Part shown: one piece after another, positions 34,361 through 40,943 of the stretch
Numbering within the stretch: the stretch's first letter is position 1
Layout of the letters: each line of letters opens with the position of its first letter
Assembly (NCBI GenBank): GCA_041687455.1
Contig: JAWLBY010000002.1
Coordinates: 62,001-126,000, forward strand
DNA from: JAWLBY01 sp041687455
GTDB taxonomy: Bacteria > Pseudomonadota > Gammaproteobacteria > Xanthomonadales > Xanthomonadaceae
DNA: 64,000 nucleotides
Direction of reading: 5' to 3'
Program-made: the position numbers and the translations under genes
The notes under the pieces: generated by a model
What the model was told of the DNA's origin: nothing
The model's database searches: none
The model's input: only the letters and a program-made list of their open reading frames with translations

Positions 34361-34852
34361 GTGTCCGAGCGCACGCACTACGAAGCCGTAGCCGACATCC
34401 ACTACGCGATCCGTCTGCAGGAGCTGCACGAGCGGCTTTTCCGACGAATCGGTGCGCTCTTGACGCTGGTCGCGGTCGTGGCGACCAGTTCTGCGGCTGC
34501 CGGGTTCGTCGCAGCGCTCGCGCAGCGGATGCCAGATGCTGCCCCGATGATGATCCTGGGCGCCGGCGCGGCCCTGTCGATCCTGGGCGCGGTCGGAATC
34601 GTCGGCGATCCGTCCGGAAAGGCCTGGCAACACAGCTTCCAGAGGAAGCGGTACTGCGCGCTTGCAGCGAAGGCGTCGCGGCTGAAGTTGCCTCAGCTCG
34701 ATGCGGAGCTGCACACGATCTCGGCGGACGACCCGCCCGACATCGAAGCCCTTCGAGTGCCCGCGTTCAACGACACGCAGCGGACGCTGGGTCACGAAGA
34801 TGCCGTCAGGCCGCTCGGCGCGCTGCAGTGGGTGCTGGCGCAGTTGGCATGA
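34361..34852 (+). CDS. Two-helix membrane protein (SLATT-like architecture)
   Basis: This 163-residue product with a GTG start has a soluble N-terminal helix (RLQELHERLFRRIGAL) and two membrane helices (LTLVAVVATSSAAAGFVAAL and PMMILGAGAALSILGAVGIV). A helical cytoplasmic C-terminus of about 70 residues follows. This layout resembles SLATT-type effectors of prokaryotic conflict systems, but the match is architectural only. It sits in the immunity region, outside the left operon strand, and may be expressed from the prophage. Confidence 0.6.
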   Translation: MSERTHYEAVADIHYAIRLQELHERLFRRIGALLTLVAVVATSSAAAGFVAALAQRMPDAAPMMILGAGAALSILGAVGIVGDPSGKAWQHSFQRKRYCALAAKASRLKLPQLDAELHTISADDPPDIEALRVPAFNDTQRTLGHEDAVRPLGALQWVLAQLA

Positions 34853-34974
34853 GTCAAGCCCACGGCCGCCAGCACTCACCCCGAGGTCGAGGTCGTCGCG
34901 GGCGGCACTGCAGGTGGAATCGGTTGAGCTGGTCATCGGTCGCTGCTCCGCCGGTTGTCGAGGTCGGCGGGGCC

Positions 34975-35014
34975 ACGGTAAACGAAATGTTTAGCCAAGT
35001 CAACAAAACGTTTA
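34975..35014 (-). promoter_or_regulatory. Leftward early promoter PL with operators OL1 and OL2
   Basis: On the minus strand, TTGACT (35003-34998) and TACCGT (34980-34975) are 17 bp apart. OL1, TAAAC-N5-GTTTA (34979-34993), lies in the spacer and over the -10. OL2, TCAAC-N5-GTTTA (35000-35014), covers the -35. The operators are 21 bp apart, as at the rightward promoter, so the same repressor should shut both. Confidence 0.7.
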
Positions 35015-35050
35015 GGTAGCGTGGAGACGCTCGCAGATCGCGATCTTCCT

Positions 35051-35079
35051 TTGACGCAATAAACAAAATCGTGTATAGT
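35051..35079 (+). promoter_or_regulatory. Promoter of hicAB
   Basis: TTGACG (35051-35056), 17 bp, then TATAGT (35074-35079) is a near-consensus sigma-70 promoter 30 bp before the hicA start. TGTATA lies across the -10 and recurs as TGTATA on the minus strand just before the hicB ATG (35358-35363), a possible HicB operator pair. Confidence 0.7.
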
Positions 35080-35108
35080 TGCCCTCAACAGCACATACAG
35101 GAGGGCGG

Positions 35109-35297
35109 TTGAAGATCAGCGAATTCAGGCGATGGCTGGAGCGGCAAGGGGTGCAGACCAAGGAAGGCGGCAAGCACACCAAGCTCTACTTCAACGGCAA
35201 GCAATCGACGCTGCCGCGCCATCCGAACCAAGAGCTTGGCGAGGGTCTACGGAAAGCGATCCTCAGCCAGCTAGGCCTCGATGAGCCGGCCCCGTGA
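35109..35297 (+). CDS. hicA: HicA-family toxin (mRNA interferase)
   Basis: HicA (62 residues) is a small double-stranded-RNA-binding-fold toxin that cleaves mRNA. The family core is visible: KISEFRRWLERQGV, then GGKHTKLYFNGKQSTLPRHP with the conserved GGKHT histidine. TTG at 35109 is the likely start, because AGGAGGG precedes it directly and homologues begin with (M)KISE; an ATG 30 bp upstream lies at the -10 and would not be transcribed. It is followed by hicB after 68 bp. Confidence 0.9.
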   Translation: MKISEFRRWLERQGVQTKEGGKHTKLYFNGKQSTLPRHPNQELGEGLRKAILSQLGLDEPAP

Positions 35298-35365
35298 GGG
35301 GCCGGCGGCTGGCCCTCAACGTCCGCGAAGTCACGACGTACACATTCACGAATTGGGTATACAAA

Positions 35366-35782
35366 ATGGTCACTTATCCCGCGATCATCGAGCCGGACGG
35401 CGGAGGCTTTCTCGTCCGATTCCCCGACATCCCGGAGGCGCTGACTCAGGGAGCCACCCGCGACGAAGCGCTCGAGATGGCGGCGGATGCGCTGCTCACC
35501 GCGATGGATTTCTACATCGAGGACAAGCGCCCGGTGCCGCCGCCGTCACCGATCCAGGCGGGGCAGGTCGGCGTCGACCTGCCGGCGAGTGCGGCTGCCA
35601 AGGTGATGTTGCTCAATCAGATGGTGGAGCAGCGCGTTTCGGCGGCCGAACTGGCGCGGCGACTGCACACGAGCCCGCAGTCGGTGAATCGGTTGGTAAA
35701 GCTCGACCACGCCACGAAAATCGACCGCATCGACGAAGCGCTGCACGCGCTCGGCCGGAGGTTGGTGCTTGCCGTGGAATAG
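35366..35782 (+). CDS. hicB: HicB-family antitoxin with HTH domain
   Basis: HicB (138 residues) has the degenerate RNase H-like antitoxin fold at its N-terminus (YPAIIEPDGGGFLVRFPDIP, EALTQGATRDEALEMAADAL) and a C-terminal helix-turn-helix (VSAAELARRLHTSPQSVNRL) that should repress the hicAB promoter. ATG at 35366 matches family starts. A longer frame from 35294 overlaps hicA and is less likely. It is placed between the phage operator regions, so it is expressed independently of the phage repressor. Confidence 0.92.
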   Translation: MVTYPAIIEPDGGGFLVRFPDIPEALTQGATRDEALEMAADALLTAMDFYIEDKRPVPPPSPIQAGQVGVDLPASAAAKVMLLNQMVEQRVSAAELARRLHTSPQSVNRLVKLDHATKIDRIDEALHALGRRLVLAVE

Positions 35783-35796
35783 ACCCCCGCTGCTGA

Positions 35797-35831
35797 AATG
35801 CCTGACAGCCATGCCAGGCATTGCCTGACAG
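35797..35831. promoter_or_regulatory. Inverted and direct repeats downstream of hicB
   Basis: AATGCCTG (35797-35804) pairs with CAGGCATT (35815-35822), forming a hairpin with a 10-base loop. TGCCTGACAG occurs twice (35799-35808 and 35822-35831). It lies between hicB and the next exported-protein gene, and may be a terminator hairpin or an operator. Confidence 0.4.
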
Positions 35832-35885
35832 ACGCCGCGCCCGCCCGAGGCTAGAATTCGGATTCAACATCAGCAGGGAGCGGCT

Positions 35886-36236
35886 ATGCGGACTACGAAG
35901 ACAGCGCTTGGACTCGCGCTGCTGGCCGCGACGGGCGTCGCGTTCGCTCAGGCGGGTGCCGGGTTCCGTTCGGGCGACGCGACGACGGCCGGCTCGGTTT
36001 CCGTGCGGAATTCGACGTGCACGACGCGCGCAGGTTACGGCATCGCGACCGGTTGGCTGTTGAACACGACGAGCGCCGACCGAACGGTCTATTTGACGAC
36101 CACATTCCTCGCCGGTCGCAACGTCGTCGATTCGGTTCGGCTCCGCTATCACGTCCCCGCTGGACGGAAGACGGCTTTCGATGTCACCGGCGGGCGCGGC
36201 AAAATTACGGGATGCGACTGGCGGGTTGAGTGGTAG
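35886..36236 (+). CDS. Small exported protein of unknown function (116 aa)
   Basis: A clear signal peptide (LGLALLAATGVAFAQAGA, cleavage near AFA-QA) precedes a beta-rich domain with two cysteines far apart (STCTTRAGYG and TGCDWRVEW), suggesting a disulfide-stabilised periplasmic or secreted fold. AGGGAGCGGCT precedes the ATG. I do not recognise the family. Located in the immunity region and not under the phage operators, it may be a lysogenic-conversion gene. Confidence 0.65.
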   Translation: MRTTKTALGLALLAATGVAFAQAGAGFRSGDATTAGSVSVRNSTCTTRAGYGIATGWLLNTTSADRTVYLTTTFLAGRNVVDSVRLRYHVPAGRKTAFDVTGGRGKITGCDWRVEW

Positions 36237-36336
36237 GAATTGCCTGATCCAGTCCGTGCTGCCATTCACGCGTCATCGATTTGGAGCGCGAGCCGTAGGT
36301 GGTGCTGAAGGCCGGTTGCCGGGTAGCGATGTCGAC

Positions 36337-36822
36337 TTAGTCGTTGCACTCGCCAGCAACATGCGTTCCTGACGAATCGCGCATTTCGAGCGTCTGGAAG
36401 GCTTGCCAAAGCGTGATGATCTCGGCCGTCTCTGCACTGTCGATCGATCCATCGGCAGACGCTGCACAACTGACATGCACAGGGATGAAGCCTCCCAACT
36501 TGTTCCTGGCTCGACCTTCAACGACTACCCGATACCGATCGCCGCGCTTCGCCCAGATGCCGTTCACGACGTAGGCGCCGCGCGAGTCGAGAAGAACTGA
36601 CCGGTACTGATTCAGACAACGATCCGCCAATCCAGACGGCAATGGCGTTGTGCTTTGGCAGTACTCTCCGCGCGGCAAGGTGGTGGTCGCCGACGACGAA
36701 TGCTGTTCATTGCATGCGGCGTTGGTCCAATTGCCGTTGGCATCCTTGCACGTGTAGGTGACAGGACCGGCTTGCGCCGTAACGCCGATGACGACCATGG
36801 CAAGCGCAGCAAGCATTCGCAT
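36337..36822 (-). CDS. Exported protein, last gene of the repressor operon (161 aa)
   Basis: ATG at 36822 has GGAGG before it. A signal peptide (MLAALAMVVIGVTAQA) precedes a mature domain starting VTYTCKDANGNWTNAACN. Five cysteines in the mature protein suggest disulfides, and the C-terminal part (SADGSIDSAETAEIITLWQA) is acidic. The family is unrecognised. It follows the DUF3037-like gene after 67 bp on the same strand, so it may be expressed with the repressor in the lysogen. Confidence 0.6.
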   Translation of the reverse strand: MRMLAALAMVVIGVTAQAGPVTYTCKDANGNWTNAACNEQHSSSATTTLPRGEYCQSTTPLPSGLADRCLNQYRSVLLDSRGAYVVNGIWAKRGDRYRVVVEGRARNKLGGFIPVHVSCAASADGSIDSAETAEIITLWQAFQTLEMRDSSGTHVAGECND

Positions 36823-36889
36823 CTGAAGCCTCCAATGAGTTGAGATCAACCGACGTTGCCGCAGGTTGGCGCAGTCAAGGCAGTGTTCT

Positions 36890-37702
36890 TCACCCGCGCG
36901 CCGCTTCCTGAATGCGTTCCATGTAGGCCGCGCGCTCTTCCTGGATACCGAAGTCGAAGCATTCGTGGGCGTCATTGCACAACATGGCGATGTGCTGCTC
37001 CACGATCTCGCGCGTGCTCGGTTCCGTGATGTAGACGCCGATCCGGCGACATCCTCTGAACCGCTGCTGCGCGCGGTGAAGCATCATCGCCTTCAAGGCT
37101 GCCTGACCGCGCTTGTCCTGGCGAAGTGTCGATTCGGCACCGCGAAGGTCCAGCGCGGCCGTGAAGTGCATCTTGCCGTTGCGGATAGCGAAATCCGCCG
37201 ATAAGCCTTCGGCTTCGGCAACGGGATAGTTCTGCACGACGCGATGGTGAATTTGCGACGGATCATCGGCGAGCAGCTTGCTGCGCTTGAACGCGGCTTT
37301 CATCGTGGCTTCGAGCCGGCTCGGGTATTTGATTGTCGGCCTGGACGGCGTCAGTACCAGGCGCTCAAGCAAACGAGACACGTTGCTTTCGTAGTCTGCC
37401 GCCGCGCAGTCGAAGTGTCCGAGCTCACTGGCTCGAAAGAGTGGGAACGTGGACAGCACGCGATGTCGTGCAGCCGTGTCGGTCAGCGGTGACAGCAGCG
37501 AATCGAGATGGGTCGGCAGTGCGCGCAACAAGCCGGTGTCGATGTTCGGATTCAACGCGCGGATCTTCGCCAACTCGGGATGCACGCGGACGTCAAGCCG
37601 GTCGGCGAGAAACACGACAAGGCCGAAGTTGACGCACTCCCCACGGCTTGCGTCAGGAATCAGGCGGAGTACGGAGTAGTGATGTCTAGCGGTCATTGGC
37701 AT
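36890..37702 (-). CDS. DUF3037-like protein, partner of HipA-like kinase
   Basis: This protein is about 270 residues from the start at 37702 (an earlier ATG at 37744 also exists). The N-terminus, ARHHYSVLRLIPDASRGECV followed by NFGLVVFL, matches the DUF3037 signature of a conserved tyrosine-rich strand and a glycine-containing strand. Family members are usually found next to HipA-like kinases, but their role is unknown. Its start lies inside the 3' end of the kinase gene, so translation is coupled. It may be an antitoxin or cofactor of the kinase. Confidence 0.7.
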   Translation of the reverse strand: MPMTARHHYSVLRLIPDASRGECVNFGLVVFLADRLDVRVHPELAKIRALNPNIDTGLLRALPTHLDSLLSPLTDTAARHRVLSTFPLFRASELGHFDCAAADYESNVSRLLERLVLTPSRPTIKYPSRLEATMKAAFKRSKLLADDPSQIHHRVVQNYPVAEAEGLSADFAIRNGKMHFTAALDLRGAESTLRQDKRGQAALKAMMLHRAQQRFRGCRRIGVYITEPSTREIVEQHIAMLCNDAHECFDFGIQEERAAYMERIQEAARG

Positions 37703-38417
37703 GGTCCTGCCGGATTCGATCGATGCGGGCTCGGCGATCGTCACGCCACCACTTCGTCATGTACTCGCGGAATGTATCACCGAGCCAGCGCACGGGAACG
37801 TGAGACAGTGTTTCGGGCAGCCAGTTGTCAGGAAGTGCGGCAATCCTGTCGAGAACGCGGTCAAAACGGGATCGATCAAGCGGGAACCGCGGCCTTAGCA
37901 TGTCCCGCGTTTCGGTGGTGTTGCACTTTCCGATGTTGTTGGGCAACGGCCACGCGGACACATGCCACGCTTCGCTGAAGTCGATGCCGAGCAGGCTCGT
38001 TGAGGCCGGCGTCTGCCGCATGCAGAAGTTGCCGATGCGGCGGTCGGTATTGTGCACGAACAGGTCGAACGCCAACCAGGCAGACAGGTGGCCGGCGAGC
38101 GATGGAGGCGGGTGGCTGGCCAACATGATGTTCGTCAGCCATTCATGCTCGTTCAGCAACCCCCCTTCTTCACGCGATGCGAACACCTGCTCGCCACCGT
38201 CCAGCAGAGCCACATGCGCTGGCGGGACCGCAAGGTTCACGGCCGCCGCCATTTCGGTGCAGATGTACTCGGCCGCCGGCACCCGCTCACCGTCGCTGCA
38301 GCGCTTCAGGTAGTAGCTGAGTCCATCCTCGGCGTGGCCGATCCAGCGGCATCGGGCGGTTGACAGGTCCACCGGCTGGAGGCCGAGGATCTGCAGCGGG
38401 AACACCCGCCGCTGCAT
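37686..38417 (-). CDS. HipA-like Ser/Thr kinase in the phage repressor operon
   Basis: This 243-residue protein resembles the compact HipA kinase family that pairs with DUF3037 proteins. Visible kinase features are Lys38 in YYLKRC (probable ATP ligand), the catalytic segment HNTDRRIGN with Asp125 and Asn130, and GIDFSEAW with Asp146 (metal-binding, DFG position). Its ATG overlaps the stop of the repressor gene (TGATG), so both come from one mRNA. HipA kinases inhibit growth by phosphorylating translation factors; the target here is unknown. Confidence 0.75.
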   Translation of the reverse strand: MQRRVFPLQILGLQPVDLSTARCRWIGHAEDGLSYYLKRCSDGERVPAAEYICTEMAAAVNLAVPPAHVALLDGGEQVFASREEGGLLNEHEWLTNIMLASHPPPSLAGHLSAWLAFDLFVHNTDRRIGNFCMRQTPASTSLLGIDFSEAWHVSAWPLPNNIGKCNTTETRDMLRPRFPLDRSRFDRVLDRIAALPDNWLPETLSHVPVRWLGDTFREYMTKWWRDDRRARIDRIRQDHANDR

Positions 38418-38875
38418 CAGGCGCCAGGCCCTTGGAAGCGCGCGGCGATCCTCGCCAGCAGGTCGACATCGTCATCTGTCAGGCGCCCCTGCTCGGATGC
38501 CTCGATGATCGTTTCGAGTGCCTTCTTGCTGCGGGGCGTGGCCATGGACAGCAGCCGCTCGGCGAAATCACGGGTGTTCCCGGCAGCCTCGGTCGGCCCG
38601 GATTCGGGCTCCGCTATCGGTGTGCCGGCGATGGGGGACAGCGGCGCCCCGATGCCCTCGTTGAGCCACTCCATCGAGATGCCTTCAAGGATCTCGCGAA
38701 CCTTCCCAACGCTCTGGTGGCCGATACGGCCGCGCACCCTCCAGTTCCTGACCTTCTGCTGGCCGGTCTCCGGATGGACTTGGCGAGCGAACTCGGCGTT
38801 GTCCATTTCGAGCAAGGCCAGTGCCTGGTCCAGCCGAGCGCTGAACGGGGTCGGCGAGCGACGAGAATCAACCAT
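38417..38875 (-). CDS. CI-like phage repressor (HTH), heads the lysogeny operon
   Basis: This 152-residue protein has an N-terminal helix-turn-helix (FSARLDQALALLEMDNAEFA, QKVRNWRVRGRIGHQSVGKV) and a shorter C-terminal helical part rather than the usual LexA-like autoprotease, so induction probably relies on the antirepressor. ATG at 38875 lies within operator OR3. It is divergent from the Cro-like gene. Its position with a HipA-like kinase downstream also resembles hipBA, so it may act both as phage repressor and as antitoxin regulator. Confidence 0.8.
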   Translation of the reverse strand: MVDSRRSPTPFSARLDQALALLEMDNAEFARQVHPETGQQKVRNWRVRGRIGHQSVGKVREILEGISMEWLNEGIGAPLSPIAGTPIAEPESGPTEAAGNTRDFAERLLSMATPRSKKALETIIEASEQGRLTDDDVDLLARIAARFQGPGA

Positions 38876-38882
38876 GCGTTTA
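38868..38882. promoter_or_regulatory. Operator OR3 over the repressor start codon
   Basis: TCAAC-N5-GTTTA is identical in its half-sites to OL2. It spans the repressor ATG (38875-38873), so binding would block the repressor gene itself. Confidence 0.6.
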
Positions 38883-38911
38883 GTTTTCCGCCCTTGCCTG
38901 TCCCGGCACAA

Positions 38912-38951
38912 TGAACATAGTGTTGACTTGACTAAACGTACCGTTTAGTCT
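38912..38951 (+). promoter_or_regulatory. Rightward early promoter PR with operators OR1 and OR2
   Basis: TTGACT (38923-38928), 17 bp, TAGTCT (38946-38951). OR1, TAAAC-N5-GTTTA (38933-38947), is the centre of a perfect 8-3-8 palindrome (38931-38949). OR2, TGAAC-N5-GTTGA (38912-38926), overlaps the -35 and lies 21 bp from OR1. The geometry is the same as at the leftward promoter. Confidence 0.75.
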
Positions 38952-38957
38952 GCAGGG

Positions 38958-39254
38958 GTGGACAACGTAGCCCTACAAAACGCAATCCGGTCATTCGACG
39001 GCATCCAAGCCAAGTTCGCCCGTGCGATCGGCGCGCTGCCGCAACAGGTCCTCGAATGGACGAAAGGTCGGCGCCCGATCCCGCTCGACCGCTGTCCGGC
39101 AATCGAAGCCGCCACCGGCGGCGCTGTCCTCTGCGAAGAGCTCCGCCCCGACGTGGAGTGGCAGCGCGACCCGGAGACCCATGCCGTCACCGGATATCTG
39201 GTCCCTGTTCCGCAGTTTGTCGGCGATCAGCCCTCTGACGCGAGGGCCGCCTGA
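38958..39254 (+). CDS. Cro/YdaS-like DNA-binding protein, probably leaderless mRNA
   Basis: This 98-residue product with a GTG start has a Cro/YdaS-type helix-turn-helix (IQAKFARAIGALPQQVLEWT) with the family phrase RPIPLDRCPAIEAATGG. It is the first gene of the rightward operon and divergent from the repressor, the classic cI/cro switch. The GTG lies 7 bp after the -10, so the transcript should start at or next to the start codon, with no leader. The last residues (GDQPSDARAA) recur at the end of another gene 0.55 kb away. Confidence 0.8.
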   Translation: MDNVALQNAIRSFDGIQAKFARAIGALPQQVLEWTKGRRPIPLDRCPAIEAATGGAVLCEELRPDVEWQRDPETHAVTGYLVPVPQFVGDQPSDARAA

Positions 39255-39256
39255 CA
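39219..39256 (+). repeat. Direct repeat, copy 1 (end of cro-like gene)
   Basis: CGGCGATCAGCCCTCTGACG followed by CGAGGGCCGCCTGAC-ATG is nearly identical to 39776-39813, about 33 of 37 positions. Both copies end a reading frame with TGA and are followed at once by ATG. Confidence 0.8.
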
Positions 39257-39474
39257 TGCCCCCGATCTCGGATCGCCGGGTAGCGGAGGTGCTGGCCTTT
39301 GTGCTGGCGCCTGTTTCTGTCGCTACTGATCGTGATTGTCGTACAGCGCCATCATTTGACGAGCTCTTGCAATGCCTTCGCGCGCTATATGCGGATTCGT
39401 GCCAACCGGAAGATCCCCATCGGTCGCCTGCTTCAACGCATCGACTGCTTGACGAAGGTTCGGGGCAGTCATGA
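39256..39474 (+). CDS. Tentative plus-strand frame after cro (72 aa)
   Basis: ATG at 39256 follows the cro stop by one base, and the stop overlaps an ATG at 39471. The first 25 residues (PPISDRRVAEVLAFVLAPVS) look protein-like. The rest is the complement of a better minus-strand frame, so this may be a gene remnant. Confidence 0.25.
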   Translation: MPPISDRRVAEVLAFVLAPVSVATDRDCRTAPSFDELLQCLRALYADSCQPEDPHRSPASTHRLLDEGSGQS

Positions 39475-39559
39475 GGAAGGCAGTGAGGATCAAGTCGGTT
39501 GCGACCTGCCTGGCTTCCATGGTGTCGAGCCGTTTGTTGAACATGGCGACGACGTACAT
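39323..39559 (-). CDS. Minus-strand small helical protein (78 aa)
   Basis: The frame runs against the rightward operon. It has a plausible amino-acid make-up (EARQVATDLILTAFLMTAPN, then LRQAVDALKQATDG) and GC-rich third positions. No strong ribosome site is seen, and ATG at 39544 is an alternative start. The family is unknown. It overlaps the start of the divergent membrane-protein gene. Confidence 0.45.
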   Translation of the reverse strand: MYVVAMFNKRLDTMEARQVATDLILTAFLMTAPNLRQAVDALKQATDGDLPVGTNPHIAREGIARARQMMALYDNHDQ

Positions 39560-39809
39560 GACCGGCCGCCTTCTGCGCCGCGCGGCTTTCGCCAGCGCCT
39601 TGCTGGCGGTGTTGGCCGCGAAAATCGGCGGAACGATCAGCCTGCCGATCGTTGCCATGAATGCTCTGTTGTATGCGGAGCTGATCGCGCTCTTCGCAGC
39701 CAGCGCCCTTCTGCTGATCGACATGCTGCGGCGCGCCGGGGAGGGGCAGGCATTGTCCCGTGGATCGGCGGCCGCCGGCGACCAGCCATCTGACGCGAGG
39801 GCTGCCTGA
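39543..39809 (+). CDS. Small membrane protein (88 aa)
   Basis: Two hydrophobic helices are present (FASALLAVLAAKIGG and LLYAELIALFAASALLLIDM), with a GC-rich third codon position supporting the frame. The C-terminus GDQPSDARAA is the same as in the Cro-like protein. ATG at 39543 or an earlier one at 39471 may be used. The function is unknown. Confidence 0.5.
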   Translation: MATTYMTGRLLRRAAFASALLAVLAAKIGGTISLPIVAMNALLYAELIALFAASALLLIDMLRRAGEGQALSRGSAAAGDQPSDARAA

Positions 39810-39813
39810 GATG
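39776..39813 (+). repeat. Direct repeat, copy 2
   Basis: CGGCGACCAGCCATCTGACG followed by CGAGGGCTGCCTGAG-ATG matches copy 1 at 39219-39256. The DNA between the copies (about 0.55 kb) could have arrived or could be lost by recombination between them. Confidence 0.8.
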
Positions 39814-40032
39814 GAGCTGTTCATCGCCTTCGCCGCTGGATACCTGCTGCGCTGCGCTGCTGGCATGCGGCCAGCTCCGCGCCGCGTGGCCCGAACGATC
39901 ACTGTCGAGTGGTCGACGCTTCCACCTTCGCTTGTTGCTGAGCAACTCGGACTAGCTCCGCAGACAGCGATGCAGCGAGCGCTGGAGTCAGCCAGAACCG
40001 TGGCGACTTTCCTTTTCGGTGCCCATCTGTGA
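39811..40032 (+). CDS. Tentative small membrane protein (73 aa)
   Basis: ATG at 39811 directly follows the repeat. The first 30 residues include a membrane helix (MELFIAFAAGYLLRCAAG). The 3' half overlaps, in antisense, a minus-strand gene with a strong ribosome site, so only the 5' part looks convincing. Confidence 0.3.
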   Translation: MELFIAFAAGYLLRCAAGMRPAPRRVARTITVEWSTLPPSLVAEQLGLAPQTAMQRALESARTVATFLFGAHL

Positions 40033-40114
40033 CGCCGAACTTGATCCCGACGTTGCCGAACTCGTCCGACAGGATCGTGACATCGAATGTCTCCAGGTCT
40101 TGCGGTTGTTTCAT
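39899..40114 (-). CDS. Minus-strand phage protein (71 aa)
   Basis: CGGAGGACGAC precedes ATG at 40114, a strong ribosome site. The product starts with a beta region (QDLETFDVTILSDEFGNVGI) and ends with a helix rich in Ala (PALAASLSAELVRVAQQQAK). The family is unknown. It lies inside the rightward operon but is transcribed against it, which suggests independent expression in the lysogen. Confidence 0.6.
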   Translation of the reverse strand: MKQPQDLETFDVTILSDEFGNVGIKFGVTDGHRKGKSPRFWLTPALAASLSAELVRVAQQQAKVEASTTRQ

Positions 40115-40273
40115 GTCGTCCTCCGGTATCGGTGTGTTGGTGGCCCTCACATCGTACCGGCAGGGCGGCGCCCTTTTCGGTTCCCGTTCTGTTCGCTTCC
40201 ATGGCCTGCATTTCGATGCCTGGTCAGGGGAAGTCGCGGGAACACATCTCCCCTTGACTTCCCGAGGCCTGCA

Positions 40274-40678
40274 ATGCAGCAGATGAGCCTGAGTTTCGAG
40301 CCGGGTTTGAGCCGGCGCCACCGATCGCTGCGCGAGCTGTGCGCGGTGCAGATGCACGCGAGCGGCTTGATGCACGTGGCGGCGCGGATCGACACCAGCC
40401 CGACGCACCTGGGCGAGAAGCTCGCCGGCGCGAGCAGTGACGGCAAGCCACGCTGCCTCAACGTGGACGAGCTCGAGAAGTACATCACCGAGTTCCAGGA
40501 CTACTCGCCGATCTTCTACCTGCTGGACAAGTTCCTGAGCGACCCGGAGGCCCGCCAGCAGGAGGCGCTGGCGAAGCTGGCGTCGATCGCCGAGCACATC
40601 CCGTCGCTGCTGGCGGCGGCTGGCCTGCCGGTGCAGGTCAGTGGCGCTCGCGCTCCGCGGGCGGCGCGGCGCCGCTGA
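40274..40678 (+). CDS. CII-like phage regulator (Phage_CP76 type)
   Basis: This 134-residue protein shows the CII/CP76 helix-turn-helix pattern (LRELCAVQMHASGLMHVAAR, then IDTSPTHLGEKLAG), a conserved asparagine-Val-Asp-Glu helix (LNVDELEKYITEFQDYSPIF) and a basic tail. Such proteins activate repressor or integrase promoters to favour lysogeny. ATG at 40274 or 40283. It follows the cro-like block and precedes the replication genes, as in lambda. Confidence 0.75.
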   Translation: MQQMSLSFEPGLSRRHRSLRELCAVQMHASGLMHVAARIDTSPTHLGEKLAGASSDGKPRCLNVDELEKYITEFQDYSPIFYLLDKFLSDPEARQQEALAKLASIAEHIPSLLAAAGLPVQVSGARAPRAARRR

Positions 40679-40760
40679 TGGCCATGCAGCTCCCTACGCT
40701 TTGCATGGTGCCGCTGAACCCGCGGCCGGTCGGTGCGTTCCCGCACGCCGGAGGTGCCAG

Positions 40761-40943
40761 GTGATCGAGTTCGCCTGGGCGATAGTCCGGCCCGACGGGC
40801 ACGTTCTGCTCAATACCGAGTGTCCGACCGAGGACGCTGCGTGGGGATGGGCCGGAATCGTCACCGGCAGGCAGGTGGAGTCCGCGAAAGCCGCCGGCTA
40901 CCGCGCGCTCCGCGTGCGGATCGTCGAGGCCGGCCCGGCATGA
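40761..40943 (+). CDS. Small phage protein (60 aa)
   Basis: The GTG start at 40761 has GGAGG before it. The product is compact and mixed alpha/beta (IEFAWAIVRPDGHVLLNTEC, then GYRALRVRIVEAGPA). The stop overlaps the next ATG. The family is not recognised. Confidence 0.6.
   Translation: MIEFAWAIVRPDGHVLLNTECPTEDAAWGWAGIVTGRQVESAKAAGYRALRVRIVEAGPA

Noticed and set aside
35797..35831. Possible phage attachment site downstream of hicB
   Set aside because: The TGCCTGACAG repeats are short and next to each other, there is no recombinase nearby, and tRNA-Ser at 28.1 kb is a better attachment locus.
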